A DNA stretch of 64,000 nucleotides from SHVO01 sp041906145 (GCA_041906145.1 JAYRJU010000002.1:632177-696176); one strand, 5' to 3'; positions 8,666 to 18,037 are shown, counted from the stretch's first letter. The notes: generated by a model from the letters alone, not told the origin. Program-made: numbers and translations.

Positions 8666-9787
8666 TCAAACCGTTCCGACTAACGCCACCCGATTACCTG
8701 GTAATCGCTCCAGCCGTCCCGCAAGTTCCAGTTCCATCAAAACGGTGGCGACGACGGCGGCGGACACTTGGCATTGGCGCACAAGTTCGTCAACGGCGGC
8801 AGGGGCTGCGCCTAAGGCGCTCTCGATTTGAAGGCGAATATCGCCCTCGTCAATTTGTGATTTATTTTCAGCGACTTGGTGGCGCGGCTCAGGGCCTGTG
8901 GATTTTTTTGAGTCCGGCCCTCGTTTAAGGGGTAATTGTTCAATAATATCATCTTTAGATTGTACCAAAACGGCCCCATCCCGAATCAAGCTGTTCGGAC
9001 CATGGGCGCGGGGGTCGAGGGGTGACCCGGGCACAGCGAACACATCCCGGCCCTGGTCCGCTGCCAAGCGTGCGGTAATGAGCGAACCGGAGCGGAGCGT
9101 CGCTTCGACAACCACCACCCCGATGCTGGCGCCGGAGATGATCCGGTTGCGGCGGGGGAAAAGCGGGGCTTGAGGCTCGGTGCCGGGCGGCATCTCGGAA
9201 ACAACCGCACCTATCTCTGCGATGCGGGCATGAAGCTTCGCATGCTCCGGCGGATAGATAACGTCTGTGCCTCCCGCGACGACGGCCACGGTTCGCCCGC
9301 CGCCGACCGTTAAGGCGCCCTCATGGGCCGCACCGTCCACACCGCGCGCCAAACCGGAAAGCACCACAAGCCCTTCAGCCGCGAGATCGGCGGCCAGGAT
9401 GCGGGCCATCTTGCGGCCGTTCACCGTTGCATTGCGCGCGCCGACGATGGCGATCATTGGTTCGGCGAGGACGTCGGTCTGGCCTTTGACGACGAGGAGG
9501 GGCGGCGCGTCCTCGATCGCCTTCAAGGCGTCGGGAAAGTGCGGGTGCCCCCAAGTAACGTAAGTTAGTCCCAGTCGGTGCGCGGTTTGAAACTCCCGCT
9601 CGGCATCCGCCGCCGGCAATAATTTTAAAGGACGCCCGCCGCTGCGTACGAATTCAGGCAGGCGCTCGACGGCTTCGGTGGCTGTGGTGAAGCGTTCGAG
9701 AAGATGACGGAAGGTTTTGGTGCCGACCCCTTCGCTGCGCGCCAGCCTGATCCAGGACAGAAGTTCCTGATGCGCGCGGTCGGCCAT
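8666..9787 (-). CDS. dprA: DNA-processing protein DprA
   Basis: A 373-residue DprA/Smf protein, which binds incoming single-stranded DNA and loads RecA in natural transformation. It has an N-terminal helical SAM-like part (1-70), an extended Rossmann fold (about 75-285) with IAIVGARNA, SGLARGVDGAAHEGAL and GTDVIYPPEH, and a C-terminal winged helix (about 310-370). The gene starts 3 bp after the plsY stop. Most bacteria carry dprA without being demonstrably competent, so the role here is not proven. Confidence 0.95.
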   Translation of the reverse strand: MADRAHQELLSWIRLARSEGVGTKTFRHLLERFTTATEAVERLPEFVRSGGRPLKLLPAADAEREFQTAHRLGLTYVTWGHPHFPDALKAIEDAPPLLVVKGQTDVLAEPMIAIVGARNATVNGRKMARILAADLAAEGLVVLSGLARGVDGAAHEGALTVGGGRTVAVVAGGTDVIYPPEHAKLHARIAEIGAVVSEMPPGTEPQAPLFPRRNRIISGASIGVVVVEATLRSGSLITARLAADQGRDVFAVPGSPLDPRAHGPNSLIRDGAVLVQSKDDIIEQLPLKRGPDSKKSTGPEPRHQVAENKSQIDEGDIRLQIESALGAAPAAVDELVRQCQVSAAVVATVLMELELAGRLERLPGNRVALVGTV

Positions 9788-9790
9788 GGC

Positions 9791-10399
9791 TCACTTTTTC
9801 GCGCCGATGCGCGGTTCTTCTCCCTTGAGGAGCCGCTGAAGATTGGATGCGTGGCGGATCCAACCCAAAATCCCCAAGGCCGCGAATTCGATAGCTTCGT
9901 TCGGATAACCGAAGAAGTACGCATAGACCGGCGCGAGTGCGAGCGCGACCAAAGCCGAGAGCGATGAGATTCGTGAAAGGGCCGCAACGATGATCCAAGT
10001 CGCACACGCCATAATGCCGATCACAGGCGCTGCGGCGATCAGCACACCGAAGGTTGTGGCGACGCCCTTCCCCCCCTTGAACTTCAGCCAAACGGGAAAA
10101 TTGTGACCGAGGATTGCGCCAAATCCGCCAAGCAGCGGAACAAGTGGATCGTCGGTAAGCAGCTTGAGCGCGACTACGACGATCGCGCCTTTGCCGCCGT
10201 CGAGCAGGAGCGTCGCGGCGGCCAAACCCTTGCGGCCCGTGCGCAGAACGTTGGTCGCGCCGATATTGCCGGAGCCGATGCTGCGGATATCGCCGAGCCC
10301 GGCGAGTCTCGTGAGCACGAGCCCGAAAGGAATTGAACCCGCGAGATAGCCGCCGGCGAGAGCGGCTATATAGAGCAGGAGAGGGAAGCCCGCGGACAT
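9791..10399 (-). CDS. plsY: Acyl-phosphate:glycerol-3-phosphate acyltransferase
   Basis: A 202-residue integral membrane enzyme that makes lysophosphatidic acid from acyl-phosphate and glycerol-3-phosphate. All three PlsY cytoplasmic motifs are visible: GSIPFG near residue 21, the Ser/Gly-rich GSGNIGATNVLR, and GHNFPVWLKFKGGKGVAT. Five hydrophobic segments fit the family topology. The start overlaps the pyrC-like stop by one base. Confidence 0.96.
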   Translation of the reverse strand: MSAGFPLLLYIAALAGGYLAGSIPFGLVLTRLAGLGDIRSIGSGNIGATNVLRTGRKGLAAATLLLDGGKGAIVVVALKLLTDDPLVPLLGGFGAILGHNFPVWLKFKGGKGVATTFGVLIAAAPVIGIMACATWIIVAALSRISSLSALVALALAPVYAYFFGYPNEAIEFAALGILGWIRHASNLQRLLKGEEPRIGAKK

Positions 10400-11742
10400 C
10401 AGGCCTTGGCCGCCGCGCGACGGGCCGGCGCTGGCGCAGCCCCCAGCACGTCATGCACGGCGCGTCCGTCGATGACGGTACGCAGGACGCGGCCTTGCAC
10501 GGGGCGTCCGTCGAACGGCGAATTCTTGGACTTCGATTTGAACGCGTCCGCGATCACTTTCCAGCTTTCGTCGGGATTGAAGATCACAAGGTCCGCCTTT
10601 TGGCCGCGCGCGAGGCGCCCGGCTTTCAGCCCCAGCAATTTTGCCGGCGCGGAGGTCAGCCGCCGCATGACCTCGATCAGCGGCATCTCGCCATTGTGGA
10701 AGAGATCGAGCGATACGGCGAGCAGTGTCTCAAGCCCGCTGCCGCCGAACGCGGCCTGCGGGAAGGGGAGGCGCTTGCTGTCCTGGTCGTGCGGCGCGTG
10801 GTCGCTGGCGATCGCGTCGATAACGCCCGATTTCAGGCCTTCAACGATCGCCTGGCGGTCCTTCTCATCGCGCAGCGGCGGCGAGAGTTTCGCGAAGGTG
10901 CGGTAATCTCGGACCGCCAGTTCGTTCAGCGAGAAATAAAACGGCGCCGTGTCGCAGGTAACGTTGAGGCCCTGTTTCTTGGCGCGGGCGATAATCTCGA
11001 CACTATCGGCCGTGGAGATGTGCGCTGCATGATAGCGCCCGCCCGTCATGGCGGTGAGGCGGATGTCGCGCTCGAGCATGATGATCTCGGCTTCACGCGG
11101 AATGCCTGAAAGGCCCATGCGCGTCGCGATCTCACCGGCATTCATAACGCCGCCGGCGAGCGTCGGCTCTTCCGGATGCTGAACGATCATCAGGCCGAAG
11201 GTTGCCGCGTACTGCAGCGCGCGGCGCATCACCTGCGCATCGGCGACGGCCCGGGTTGCATCGGTGAACGCGAGCGCCCCGGCTTTGGACAAAAGGCCCA
11301 TCTCGGCCAGTTCTTTGCCTTGCAGCCCTTTGGTGACGGCGCCGTAGCAATAGACCTTGGTCAAGGCGAGCTGACGGGCGCGGCGGGCGACAAACTCCAG
11401 CGTTGGCTCGTCATCGACCACAGGATTCGTATTGGGCAGACACACCATCGTGGTGACGCCGCCTGCGACGGCGGCTTCACCGGCGCTCTTCAGGCTTTCT
11501 TTGTGTTCTTCACCAGGTTCGCGCAGCTGAACGCGCATGTCCACAAGGCCGGGCGCGAGGCACATGCCTTCGCAGTCCACGACCTGCGTGCCGTCCGGCG
11601 TTTTGCCGTCGAGCACCTTTGGGCCGACGTCGAGGATCTCCTGGCCGCTGGTCAAAACCTCGCCCGGTCCGTCAAAGCCCGATGCGGGATCGACGACGCG
11701 GGCGTTGATGTAAGCGATGCGGCCAGGCTTCGCGACACTCAT
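10399..11742 (-). CDS. pyrC: Dihydroorotase-like protein, probably non-catalytic (PyrC' type)
   Basis: A 447-residue member of the class I dihydroorotase family, next to pyrB with a 4-bp overlap. Active enzymes carry a DxHxHLREPG motif whose two histidines bind zinc. Here the stretch reads DMRVQLREPG, so both are replaced (Arg, Gln). The downstream PHH motif is PFY. SDHAPHD and QHPEE are retained. This resembles the pseudo-dihydroorotase of Pseudomonas, which is required for assembly of the PyrB complex while another PyrC catalyses. I infer a structural role for this copy, which needs a genuine dihydroorotase elsewhere in the genome. It is often annotated simply as pyrC. Confidence 0.88.
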   Translation of the reverse strand: MSVAKPGRIAYINARVVDPASGFDGPGEVLTSGQEILDVGPKVLDGKTPDGTQVVDCEGMCLAPGLVDMRVQLREPGEEHKESLKSAGEAAVAGGVTTMVCLPNTNPVVDDEPTLEFVARRARQLALTKVYCYGAVTKGLQGKELAEMGLLSKAGALAFTDATRAVADAQVMRRALQYAATFGLMIVQHPEEPTLAGGVMNAGEIATRMGLSGIPREAEIIMLERDIRLTAMTGGRYHAAHISTADSVEIIARAKKQGLNVTCDTAPFYFSLNELAVRDYRTFAKLSPPLRDEKDRQAIVEGLKSGVIDAIASDHAPHDQDSKRLPFPQAAFGGSGLETLLAVSLDLFHNGEMPLIEVMRRLTSAPAKLLGLKAGRLARGQKADLVIFNPDESWKVIADAFKSKSKNSPFDGRPVQGRVLRTVIDGRAVHDVLGAAPAPARRAAAKA

Positions 11743-12701
11743 GATGCCGCCTTCCGCGCTTGGACGTCCCGGTTGTTCAAGGCGAGGATTTCGAGAACGG
11801 CCATGCGCACAGCGACCCCCAGTTCGACCTGCTCGCGGATGACGCTGCGTTCGAAATCGTCGGCGACATCCGAATCGATTTCAGTGCCGCGGTTCATAGG
11901 ACCGGGATGCATGATGAGCGCGTCCGGCTTGGCTTGCGCGAGTTTTGCTCGATCCAGGCCGAAGAAGTGAAAGTATTCGCGCACCGAGGGAATGAAGCTG
12001 CCGCGCATGCGCTCGTTCTGCACGCGCAGCATCATAACGATATCCACGTCCTTGAGGCCGGCGTGCATGTCGGTGAAGACCTCGACGCCCATCCGGTCCA
12101 CCTGACTGGGGATGAGCGTGCGCGGTGCGATAATGCGCACGCGCGCGCCCATGGTGAGCAGGAGAAGGAAATTGGACCGTGCGACGCGGCTATGGAGAAC
12201 ATCGCCGCAAATCGCCACCAGGAGGCCGTTCAGCTTGCCCTTGCGCCGGCGGATCGTGAGCGCGTCGAGCAGAGCCTGCGTCGGATGCTCATGGCTGCCG
12301 TCGCCGCCGTTGACCACGCCGCAATTAACCTTGTCAGCCAGCAACTTTACTGCGCCGGAATCGGGATGGCGCACGACCAGGACATCCGGGTGCATCGCAT
12401 TCAGCGTCACCGCGGTATCGATCAGGGTCTCGCCCTTGGCGACCGAGCTCGATTCCACCTGCATGTTAATCACGTTCGCGCTCAGCCGTTTGGCGGCGAG
12501 TTCGAACGACGTGCGCGTGCGGGTCGAGTTCTCGAAGAACAGGTTAACGATGGTCCGGCCCTGGAGCGCGTCCGACATCTTTTCCGGCGCGCGGTTTAGC
12601 GCGACGTAATAGTCCGAACGGTCCAGTAAATTATTGATTTCAGCCGGGGAAAGCCCCTCGATGCCGAGGAGGTGACGATGCGGAAATACGGGATTGAGCA
12701 T
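11739..12701 (-). CDS. pyrB: Aspartate carbamoyltransferase catalytic subunit
   Basis: A 320-residue enzyme of pyrimidine synthesis that joins carbamoyl phosphate and aspartate. Carbamoyl-phosphate contacts are seen in FFENSTRTRTSFE, the mobile lysine loop in SSSVAKGET, the HPTQALLDALT segment, and the aspartate loop with HPGPMNRGTEI. No pyrI regulatory subunit is present; the partner is the pseudo-dihydroorotase overlapping its 3' end. ruvX ends 40 bp upstream on the same strand. Confidence 0.96.
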   Translation of the reverse strand: MLNPVFPHRHLLGIEGLSPAEINNLLDRSDYYVALNRAPEKMSDALQGRTIVNLFFENSTRTRTSFELAAKRLSANVINMQVESSSVAKGETLIDTAVTLNAMHPDVLVVRHPDSGAVKLLADKVNCGVVNGGDGSHEHPTQALLDALTIRRRKGKLNGLLVAICGDVLHSRVARSNFLLLLTMGARVRIIAPRTLIPSQVDRMGVEVFTDMHAGLKDVDIVMMLRVQNERMRGSFIPSVREYFHFFGLDRAKLAQAKPDALIMHPGPMNRGTEIDSDVADDFERSVIREQVELGVAVRMAVLEILALNNRDVQARKAAS

Positions 12702-12741
12702 AAGCCCGGACTATAGGCAGCAGCCCGCTCCGAGGCAACCC

Positions 12742-13176
12742 CTACGCCTGATGGCGCATCGCATCGAGCGCGCCCTGCAGGATGTAGGCGGCGGCGGTTT
12801 TGTCCACCAATTCGGCACGGCGTTTCCGGGACAGGTCGGCCTCGTCCGTCAGCATACGTTCAACGGCGCTGGACGAAAGCCGTTCGTCCCAAAAGGCGAC
12901 AGGGAGATCCATGCGCTTGAGGACCTCGCTTACGAAGGAACGGGTGGCCTGAGCCCTGGCGCCTTCGGTTCCATCCATCTGAATGGGCAGCCCAACGACC
13001 AGCGCCCCGACATTCCGGTTTTGGATCACTTCGGCAAGTTCGGTCCAATCTTGGGTGAACTTGCGCCGGCTGATCGTCTTAAGGGGCGAGGCGATCATAT
13101 AGCCGACGTCCGAGAGGGCGAGGCCAATGGTTTTAGTCCCTAGATCGAGGCCCAAAATCGTTTGATTTCGGGCCAT
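12742..13176 (-). CDS. ruvX: Putative Holliday junction resolvase / pre-16S rRNA nuclease YqgF
   Basis: A 144-residue RNase-H-fold protein. LGLDLGTKTIGLAL holds the first conserved Asp, VVGLPIQMDGT is the middle motif, and FWDERLSS provides the conserved acidic-Arg segment. The family acts in 16S rRNA 5' processing and has been linked to recombination. An in-frame ATG exists at 13230, but the ATG at 13176 has an AAGG ribosome site five bases ahead and matches the family N terminus. It is divergent from gatC. Confidence 0.9.
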   Translation of the reverse strand: MARNQTILGLDLGTKTIGLALSDVGYMIASPLKTISRRKFTQDWTELAEVIQNRNVGALVVGLPIQMDGTEGARAQATRSFVSEVLKRMDLPVAFWDERLSSSAVERMLTDEADLSRKRRAELVDKTAAAYILQGALDAMRHQA

Positions 13177-13269
13177 TTGCGCCTTCAATGCGCTGGGCTT
13201 GCAGATCGCCATATCGGGTGTTACGCACATTCCGCCGGCGGGACGCCGGGTTTTGACGAGATGTAACTG

Positions 13270-13557
13270 ATGTCATTGGATAAAGCCACTGTGCGGCGCA
13301 TCGCCACTCTGGCGCGCATCGAAGTGCAAGATGCCGAACTCGAAACCGTCGCCGAGCAGCTGTCGGGAATCCTCAATTGGATCGAACAGCTCAAAGAAGT
13401 CGACACCTCGAATGTTGCGCCGATGACCGGCGGCACTGATTTGAAACTGCAGTGGCGTAAGGACGTGGTTAACGACGGCGACAAGGCCGACAAAGTGCTC
13501 GCCAATGCGCCCGAAGGCCACGATGGCTTTTTCGGCGTGCCGAAGGTTGTTGAATAG
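13270..13557 (+). CDS. gatC: Asp-tRNA(Asn)/Glu-tRNA(Gln) amidotransferase subunit C
   Basis: A 95-residue GatC. It wraps the GatA-GatB interface and stabilises the complex that converts mischarged Asp-tRNA(Asn) or Glu-tRNA(Gln) to the amide forms. The protein begins with the typical VRRIATLARIEVQDAELE helix, has ILNWIEQLKEVDTSNVAPM in the middle, and ends near FFGVPKVVE. It is first in the gatCAB operon, nine bases ahead of gatA. Confidence 0.96.
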   Translation: MSLDKATVRRIATLARIEVQDAELETVAEQLSGILNWIEQLKEVDTSNVAPMTGGTDLKLQWRKDVVNDGDKADKVLANAPEGHDGFFGVPKVVE

Positions 13558-13566
13558 AGGCCGCGC

Positions 13567-15033
13567 GTGACTGAACTCACATCCCTGACCATTGCCGCCG
13601 CGCGCGAAAAGCTCGCGAAGAAAGAATTCACCGCGCTGGAACTAGCGGAAGCACACCTTGCCGCCATGGAGCGCGCCAAGGACTTGAACGCGTTCATTAC
13701 CACGACGGGTGATATCGCCCGCGAGCGTGCGCGCGAGTCCGACAAGCGTTTGGCCGCCGGACAGGGCGGTGCGCTCGAAGGCATTCCGCTCGGGATTAAG
13801 GATTTGTTCTGCACCGAAGGCGTGCTGACGACCGCGGCCTCTCACATCCTCGACGGTTTCACGCCGCCCTATGAAAGCACCGTCACGCAAAAGCTGCGTG
13901 ACGCCGGATCCGTGATGTTGGGTAAGCTCAATCTCGACGAATTCGCGATGGGGTCGGCTAATATCACCAGCTACTACGGCCCGGTGAAAAACCCTTGGAA
14001 AGCTAAGGGCCGCAATGTCGAGCTCGTGCCCGGCGGTTCGTCGGGGGGATCGGCGGCGTCCGTGTCCGCGCATCTCGTCATGGGCGCGACCGGGACCGAC
14101 ACCGGTGGTTCCATCCGTCAGCCCGCGGCGTTTTGCGGCATTGTCGGCGTCAAGCCGACCTACGGCCGCTGCTCGCGTTGGGGCACGGTCGCGTTTGCTA
14201 GTTCGCTTGATCAGGCTGGTCCGATGACGCGCACCGTCCGCGACGCGGCGATCATGCTCCGCGCGATGTCTGGATACGATCCGAAGGATTCGACGTCCGC
14301 ACAGCTGGACGTGCCGGATTTTGAAGCCGCGCTCGGTAAGGGCGTGAAGGGCCTGCGCATTGGCATTCCCAAGGAATACCGCCCGTCCGGTCTTAGCCCC
14401 GAACTCGCTGCGTTGTGGGACAAGGGCGTGGAGTGGCTGAAAGCTGCCGGCGCCACGCCGGTAGAGATCAGCTTGCCGCACACGAAGTCGGCTCTGCCCA
14501 CCTACTATATTGTGGCGCCCGCGGAGGCGTCCTCGAACCTCGCCCGCTATGACGGCGTCCGCTTCGGCCTGCGTGTTCCCGGCAAATCACTAGACGATAT
14601 GTACGGTAAGACGCGCGCCGCCGGTTTCGGCGCGGAAGTGCGCCGCCGCATCATGATCGGCACGTATGTGCTCTCGGCTGGCTACTATGACGCTTATTAT
14701 CTCAAGGCCCAGAAGGTCCGCGCTTTGATCAACCAGGACTTCACGGACGCGTTCGAGAAAGTCGATGCGATCTTGACACCCACCGCGCCGACGCCGGCCT
14801 TCGGGATCGGCGAGAAGTCGGACGATCCGATCGCGATGTACCTCAATGACGTGTTCACCGTGCCGGCTTCGCTGGCCGGTATTCCCGGCGCGTCCGTGCC
14901 GGCGGGTCTCAGCTCTGACGGTCTGCCGCTCGGCTTGCAGGTGCTCACGCGCCGTTGGGATGAGGAAACGCTGTTCCGTGTCTGCCAGGTGCTCGAAGAC
15001 GCCGCGCAGTTTCCCCTGTTGCCGGCCGTATAG
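13567..15033 (+). CDS. gatA: Glutamyl-tRNA(Gln) amidotransferase subunit A
   Basis: A 488-residue amidase-signature enzyme that releases ammonia from glutamine for the GatB reaction. The catalytic triad is complete: Lys78 in GIPLGIKDLF, cis-Ser158 in PGGSSGGSAA and the nucleophile Ser182 in TDTGGSIRQP. The start is a GTG at 13567, a few bases after gatC. gatB starts nine bases downstream. Confidence 0.97.
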   Translation: MTELTSLTIAAAREKLAKKEFTALELAEAHLAAMERAKDLNAFITTTGDIARERARESDKRLAAGQGGALEGIPLGIKDLFCTEGVLTTAASHILDGFTPPYESTVTQKLRDAGSVMLGKLNLDEFAMGSANITSYYGPVKNPWKAKGRNVELVPGGSSGGSAASVSAHLVMGATGTDTGGSIRQPAAFCGIVGVKPTYGRCSRWGTVAFASSLDQAGPMTRTVRDAAIMLRAMSGYDPKDSTSAQLDVPDFEAALGKGVKGLRIGIPKEYRPSGLSPELAALWDKGVEWLKAAGATPVEISLPHTKSALPTYYIVAPAEASSNLARYDGVRFGLRVPGKSLDDMYGKTRAAGFGAEVRRRIMIGTYVLSAGYYDAYYLKAQKVRALINQDFTDAFEKVDAILTPTAPTPAFGIGEKSDDPIAMYLNDVFTVPASLAGIPGASVPAGLSSDGLPLGLQVLTRRWDEETLFRVCQVLEDAAQFPLLPAV

Positions 15034-15041
15034 AGGGCGTC

Positions 15042-16499
15042 ATGGGTTACATCATCAAAGGCGAGAAGCACGATTGGGAAGTGGTCATTGGACTCGAGGT
15101 CCATGCCCAGGTGATTTCCAAGGCGAAGCTGTTTTCAGGCGCTTCCGTTGATTTCGGCGGCGGGCCGAACACGCAAGTATCGTTCGTCGATGCCGGACTT
15201 CCCGGCATGCTGCCGGTTCTGAACGAGCATTGCGTCGAGCAGGCCGTGAAAAGTGGTCTTGGACTGAAGGCTAAGATCAATCGCCGCAGTGTTTTCGCGC
15301 GTAAGAACTATTTCTACGCCGACATGCCGCAGGGATATCAGATCAGCCAGTACGATCAGCCGATCGTCGGCGAGGGCACGATTGTGCTCGATATGCCCGA
15401 CGGCACGGCCCGCGAGATCGGGATCGAGCGCTTGCACCTGGAGCAGGACGCCGGCAAATCGATCCACGATCTGCACCCGCAGAAGACTTACATCGACTTG
15501 AACCGCTCCGGCATTGCGCTGATGGAGATCGTTTCCAAGCCGGACCTGCGTACGCCGGAAGAAGCCGGCCTCTATCTCAAGAAGCTGCGGGCGATCCTGC
15601 GCTACCTCGGCACCTGCGACGGCAACATGGAGGAAGGTTCCATGCGCTGTGATGCAAACGTCTCTGTCCGTCCGGTCGGGTCCACCGAACTGCGCACGCG
15701 CTGCGAGATCAAGAACGTGAATTCCGTCCGCTTCGTGATGCAGGCGATCGAGCACGAAGCGCGCCGTCACGTCGACGTATACGAAAGCGGCGGCACGATC
15801 GATCAGGAAACGCGTCTCTACGATTCCAATAAGAACGAAACGCGGCCCATGCGCTCTAAGGAATTCGCGCACGATTACCGCTATTTCCCCGATCCCGATT
15901 TGCTTCCCGTCGAATTCGACGAAGCGTTCGTCGAAAGAATCAGAGCGTCGCTGCCGGAACTCCCCGACGACAAACAGGCGCGGTTCATAAAGGATTTTGG
16001 TCTGACCGCTTACGATGCCGGCGTGCTCGTCGCGGAAAAGGAAAACGCGGACTATTTCGAGGAAGTCGCCAAAGGCGGTGATCCCAAGCTCGCGGCGAAC
16101 TGGGTGATCACCAATCTTTTCGGTGTTTTGAACAAGCGCGGCGTAGGAATTAGCGAAAGCCCCGTTAGCGCGAAGGATCTCGGTCGTCTCATCGCCCTCA
16201 TTTCCGACAACACGATTTCCAGCCGTATGGCCAAGGAAGTCTTCGATGCTATGGTGGACACGGGCAAGGCGCCTGATGCCATTGTCGAAGAGCGCGGAAT
16301 GAAGCAGATCACCGACACCGGCGCGATCGACGCGGCGGTCGATAAGATCATCTCCGAGAATGCCGACAAGGTCGCCCAGTACAAGTCAGGTAAAGTCCAA
16401 ATGTTGGGCTGGTTTGTCGGTCAGGTGATGAAGGCGACTCAGGGCAAAGCCAACCCGGCCATGTGTTCGGACGCGCTCAAGAAGAAGCTCGACGCTTGA
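15042..16499 (+). CDS. gatB: Glutamyl-tRNA(Gln) amidotransferase subunit B
   Basis: A 485-residue kinase subunit that phosphorylates the tRNA-bound Glu or Asp and transfers ammonia delivered by GatA. It has the N-terminal VIGLEVHAQV signature, FARKNYFYADMPQGYQISQY, the GSMRCDANVSVRP segment, and the C-terminal YqeY-like tRNA-binding helical domain (about 330-485). The organism therefore probably uses indirect aminoacylation for Gln or Asn. Confidence 0.97.
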   Translation: MGYIIKGEKHDWEVVIGLEVHAQVISKAKLFSGASVDFGGGPNTQVSFVDAGLPGMLPVLNEHCVEQAVKSGLGLKAKINRRSVFARKNYFYADMPQGYQISQYDQPIVGEGTIVLDMPDGTAREIGIERLHLEQDAGKSIHDLHPQKTYIDLNRSGIALMEIVSKPDLRTPEEAGLYLKKLRAILRYLGTCDGNMEEGSMRCDANVSVRPVGSTELRTRCEIKNVNSVRFVMQAIEHEARRHVDVYESGGTIDQETRLYDSNKNETRPMRSKEFAHDYRYFPDPDLLPVEFDEAFVERIRASLPELPDDKQARFIKDFGLTAYDAGVLVAEKENADYFEEVAKGGDPKLAANWVITNLFGVLNKRGVGISESPVSAKDLGRLIALISDNTISSRMAKEVFDAMVDTGKAPDAIVEERGMKQITDTGAIDAAVDKIISENADKVAQYKSGKVQMLGWFVGQVMKATQGKANPAMCSDALKKKLDA

Positions 16500-17086
16500 G
16501 CGATCCGGCCGACCAGACGCCGCCGCGCCGCCTCAAGAGCGGAACGGTTTTCGTTCTTGGTCTGGGAGCATGCGCGGTCATCGGTTGGTTGCTTTATCAA
16601 CCCTATCTTCCGAAGGCGTGGCTGCACGACTTCTCGGGTGAAATTGCCGTCCGGGCGGCGCCGGATCCGACGCCTCCTGAAGTTGAGGACACGCGTCAGG
16701 TCCAAAAGCGGGAAACGCCCTCGCATCCTTACATTTGCGCCACTGACTTCATTCACGTCCCCTGGGACCGCATGGTGGTCGTGACGTCGGCCGAGGATAT
16801 CCTTTCGCATCCCCTGCTGGCGGACGCGGCATGGGGCGAACTCTCGCGCGATGATATTGCCGCGCAGATGAAGACTGACAAGCGCTATCAGCTCATCGTT
16901 CTGTTGAAGGATCGCGCGGTGGTGGACGCGCAACTCTTCTTCACCTTCTGGGGTGACCTCACGGCGATTGCGCGCCCCAGAGGATTCGGCCGTGCCGAGG
17001 CCGTGTTCACGGCCTACAGCAACGACGGAATATATTTCGTTCAACCGGCCACCGATGTTCCTGCCGGTGTGTGCAAGACGCCGTAG
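16496..17086 (+). CDS. Membrane-anchored protein of unknown function
   Basis: About 196 residues. The frame is open back to an ATG at 16463 inside gatB. A TTG at 16496 overlapping the gatB stop (TTGA) is the more economical start. After a basic Pro-rich leader there is one membrane segment (VFVLGLGACAVIGWLLY) and then a soluble domain with an ICATDFIHVPWDRMVVV motif and a C-terminal Cys. The topology suggests a periplasmic domain anchored in the inner membrane. I do not recognise the family. The overlap with gatB suggests it is the last gene of that operon. Confidence 0.65.
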   Translation: MSDPADQTPPRRLKSGTVFVLGLGACAVIGWLLYQPYLPKAWLHDFSGEIAVRAAPDPTPPEVEDTRQVQKRETPSHPYICATDFIHVPWDRMVVVTSAEDILSHPLLADAAWGELSRDDIAAQMKTDKRYQLIVLLKDRAVVDAQLFFTFWGDLTAIARPRGFGRAEAVFTAYSNDGIYFVQPATDVPAGVCKTP

Positions 17087-18037
17087 CTACTTGGGCGGTA
17101 GCTTGCCTTCGATCTCCATATAAACGCGGCCGATTGCAAGGTCCTGCTTGCCGCGCGTCTGCGGCACCGTCGCGAATGGCCCCCAGTTTACTTGTTTCGA
17201 GGCTTCGCACACCGGAGGCTTGCCCTCATTGGTGCACGGTAGGCCCAGCGCGTGCAGGCGTTTCCCTTCGGCGACGATATATTCCTGAATTTTGAGCGAC
17301 GCATCGAGATCACGCTTCATTTCGGCCATGCTGTCGACGAAGCCGTGACCTGGGATATACCAGGACACGTCCATTGCCTTGGCCTTCTTGATCGTTTCAA
17401 CCCATTCGCTCGGATACGAAGAGCGCTGCGAGGGGAAAATGTCGCGCGCGTAGATTTCGCCGAGGAACAGGACTTTTGTTTGTGGCAAGTAAACCGCGAG
17501 ATCGCCGCCCGTATGGGCGCGGCCGAGGTTCAGGATCTGGAACTCTGTTTCGCCAACCCTGAGGATGCGCTTGTCCGCGACTGTTTCACTCGGCACGACG
17601 GCGCTTTTGGCGAGGACCTTTTGTGAAGCTGGCGAGGAGACGAAGATCGCATTCGGGAACGCGGCTTTGATCTCCGCATTGCCGCCGACGTGATCGATGT
17701 GATCCGAGGCGGTTACGACATACTTTAGCGGCAGCGGCGAAATTTTCTTGATCGCATCGACGAGGCGCTTGCCGTCCTGCGCGTCGCCCTGGCCGTCCAT
17801 CAGAACGACTCCGTCCGTCGTCACGACGATCAGACTCACTGTTCCGATAACCGATCCGTCGGCATCCGGCGAATGCGTGTCCTCGTAGACGTAGATGTTG
17901 GGTTCGATTGCTTTCCAGCGCGGAAAGTCTTTCTCGGCGAGCCCGCGGTCCGCGATCAGACCGGACTTTGGAAACGCGGCGCCTTGCGCGACGCCTGCAC
18001 TGAAAAGCGCGGCGGCCACCAAACCAAACAATTTCAT
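17087..18037 (-). CDS. Secreted metallo-beta-lactamase-fold hydrolase
   Basis: A 316-residue MBL-superfamily protein with a signal peptide (MKLFGLVAAALFSAGVAQG). The start at 18037 is supported by a strong AGGGGAGG site six bases ahead; an upstream in-frame start at 18091 lacks this. The usual HxHxDH zinc motif reads SDHIDHVGGN here, with Ser at the first His position. The later metal ligand region GRAHTGGDLAVYLP and a C-terminal IPGHG are present. The substrate is unknown. The final 120 residues carry a Cys-containing CTNEGKPPVCEASKQ insertion. It ends one base after the convergent preceding gene. Confidence 0.85.
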   Translation of the reverse strand: MKLFGLVAAALFSAGVAQGAAFPKSGLIADRGLAEKDFPRWKAIEPNIYVYEDTHSPDADGSVIGTVSLIVVTTDGVVLMDGQGDAQDGKRLVDAIKKISPLPLKYVVTASDHIDHVGGNAEIKAAFPNAIFVSSPASQKVLAKSAVVPSETVADKRILRVGETEFQILNLGRAHTGGDLAVYLPQTKVLFLGEIYARDIFPSQRSSYPSEWVETIKKAKAMDVSWYIPGHGFVDSMAEMKRDLDASLKIQEYIVAEGKRLHALGLPCTNEGKPPVCEASKQVNWGPFATVPQTRGKQDLAIGRVYMEIEGKLPPK

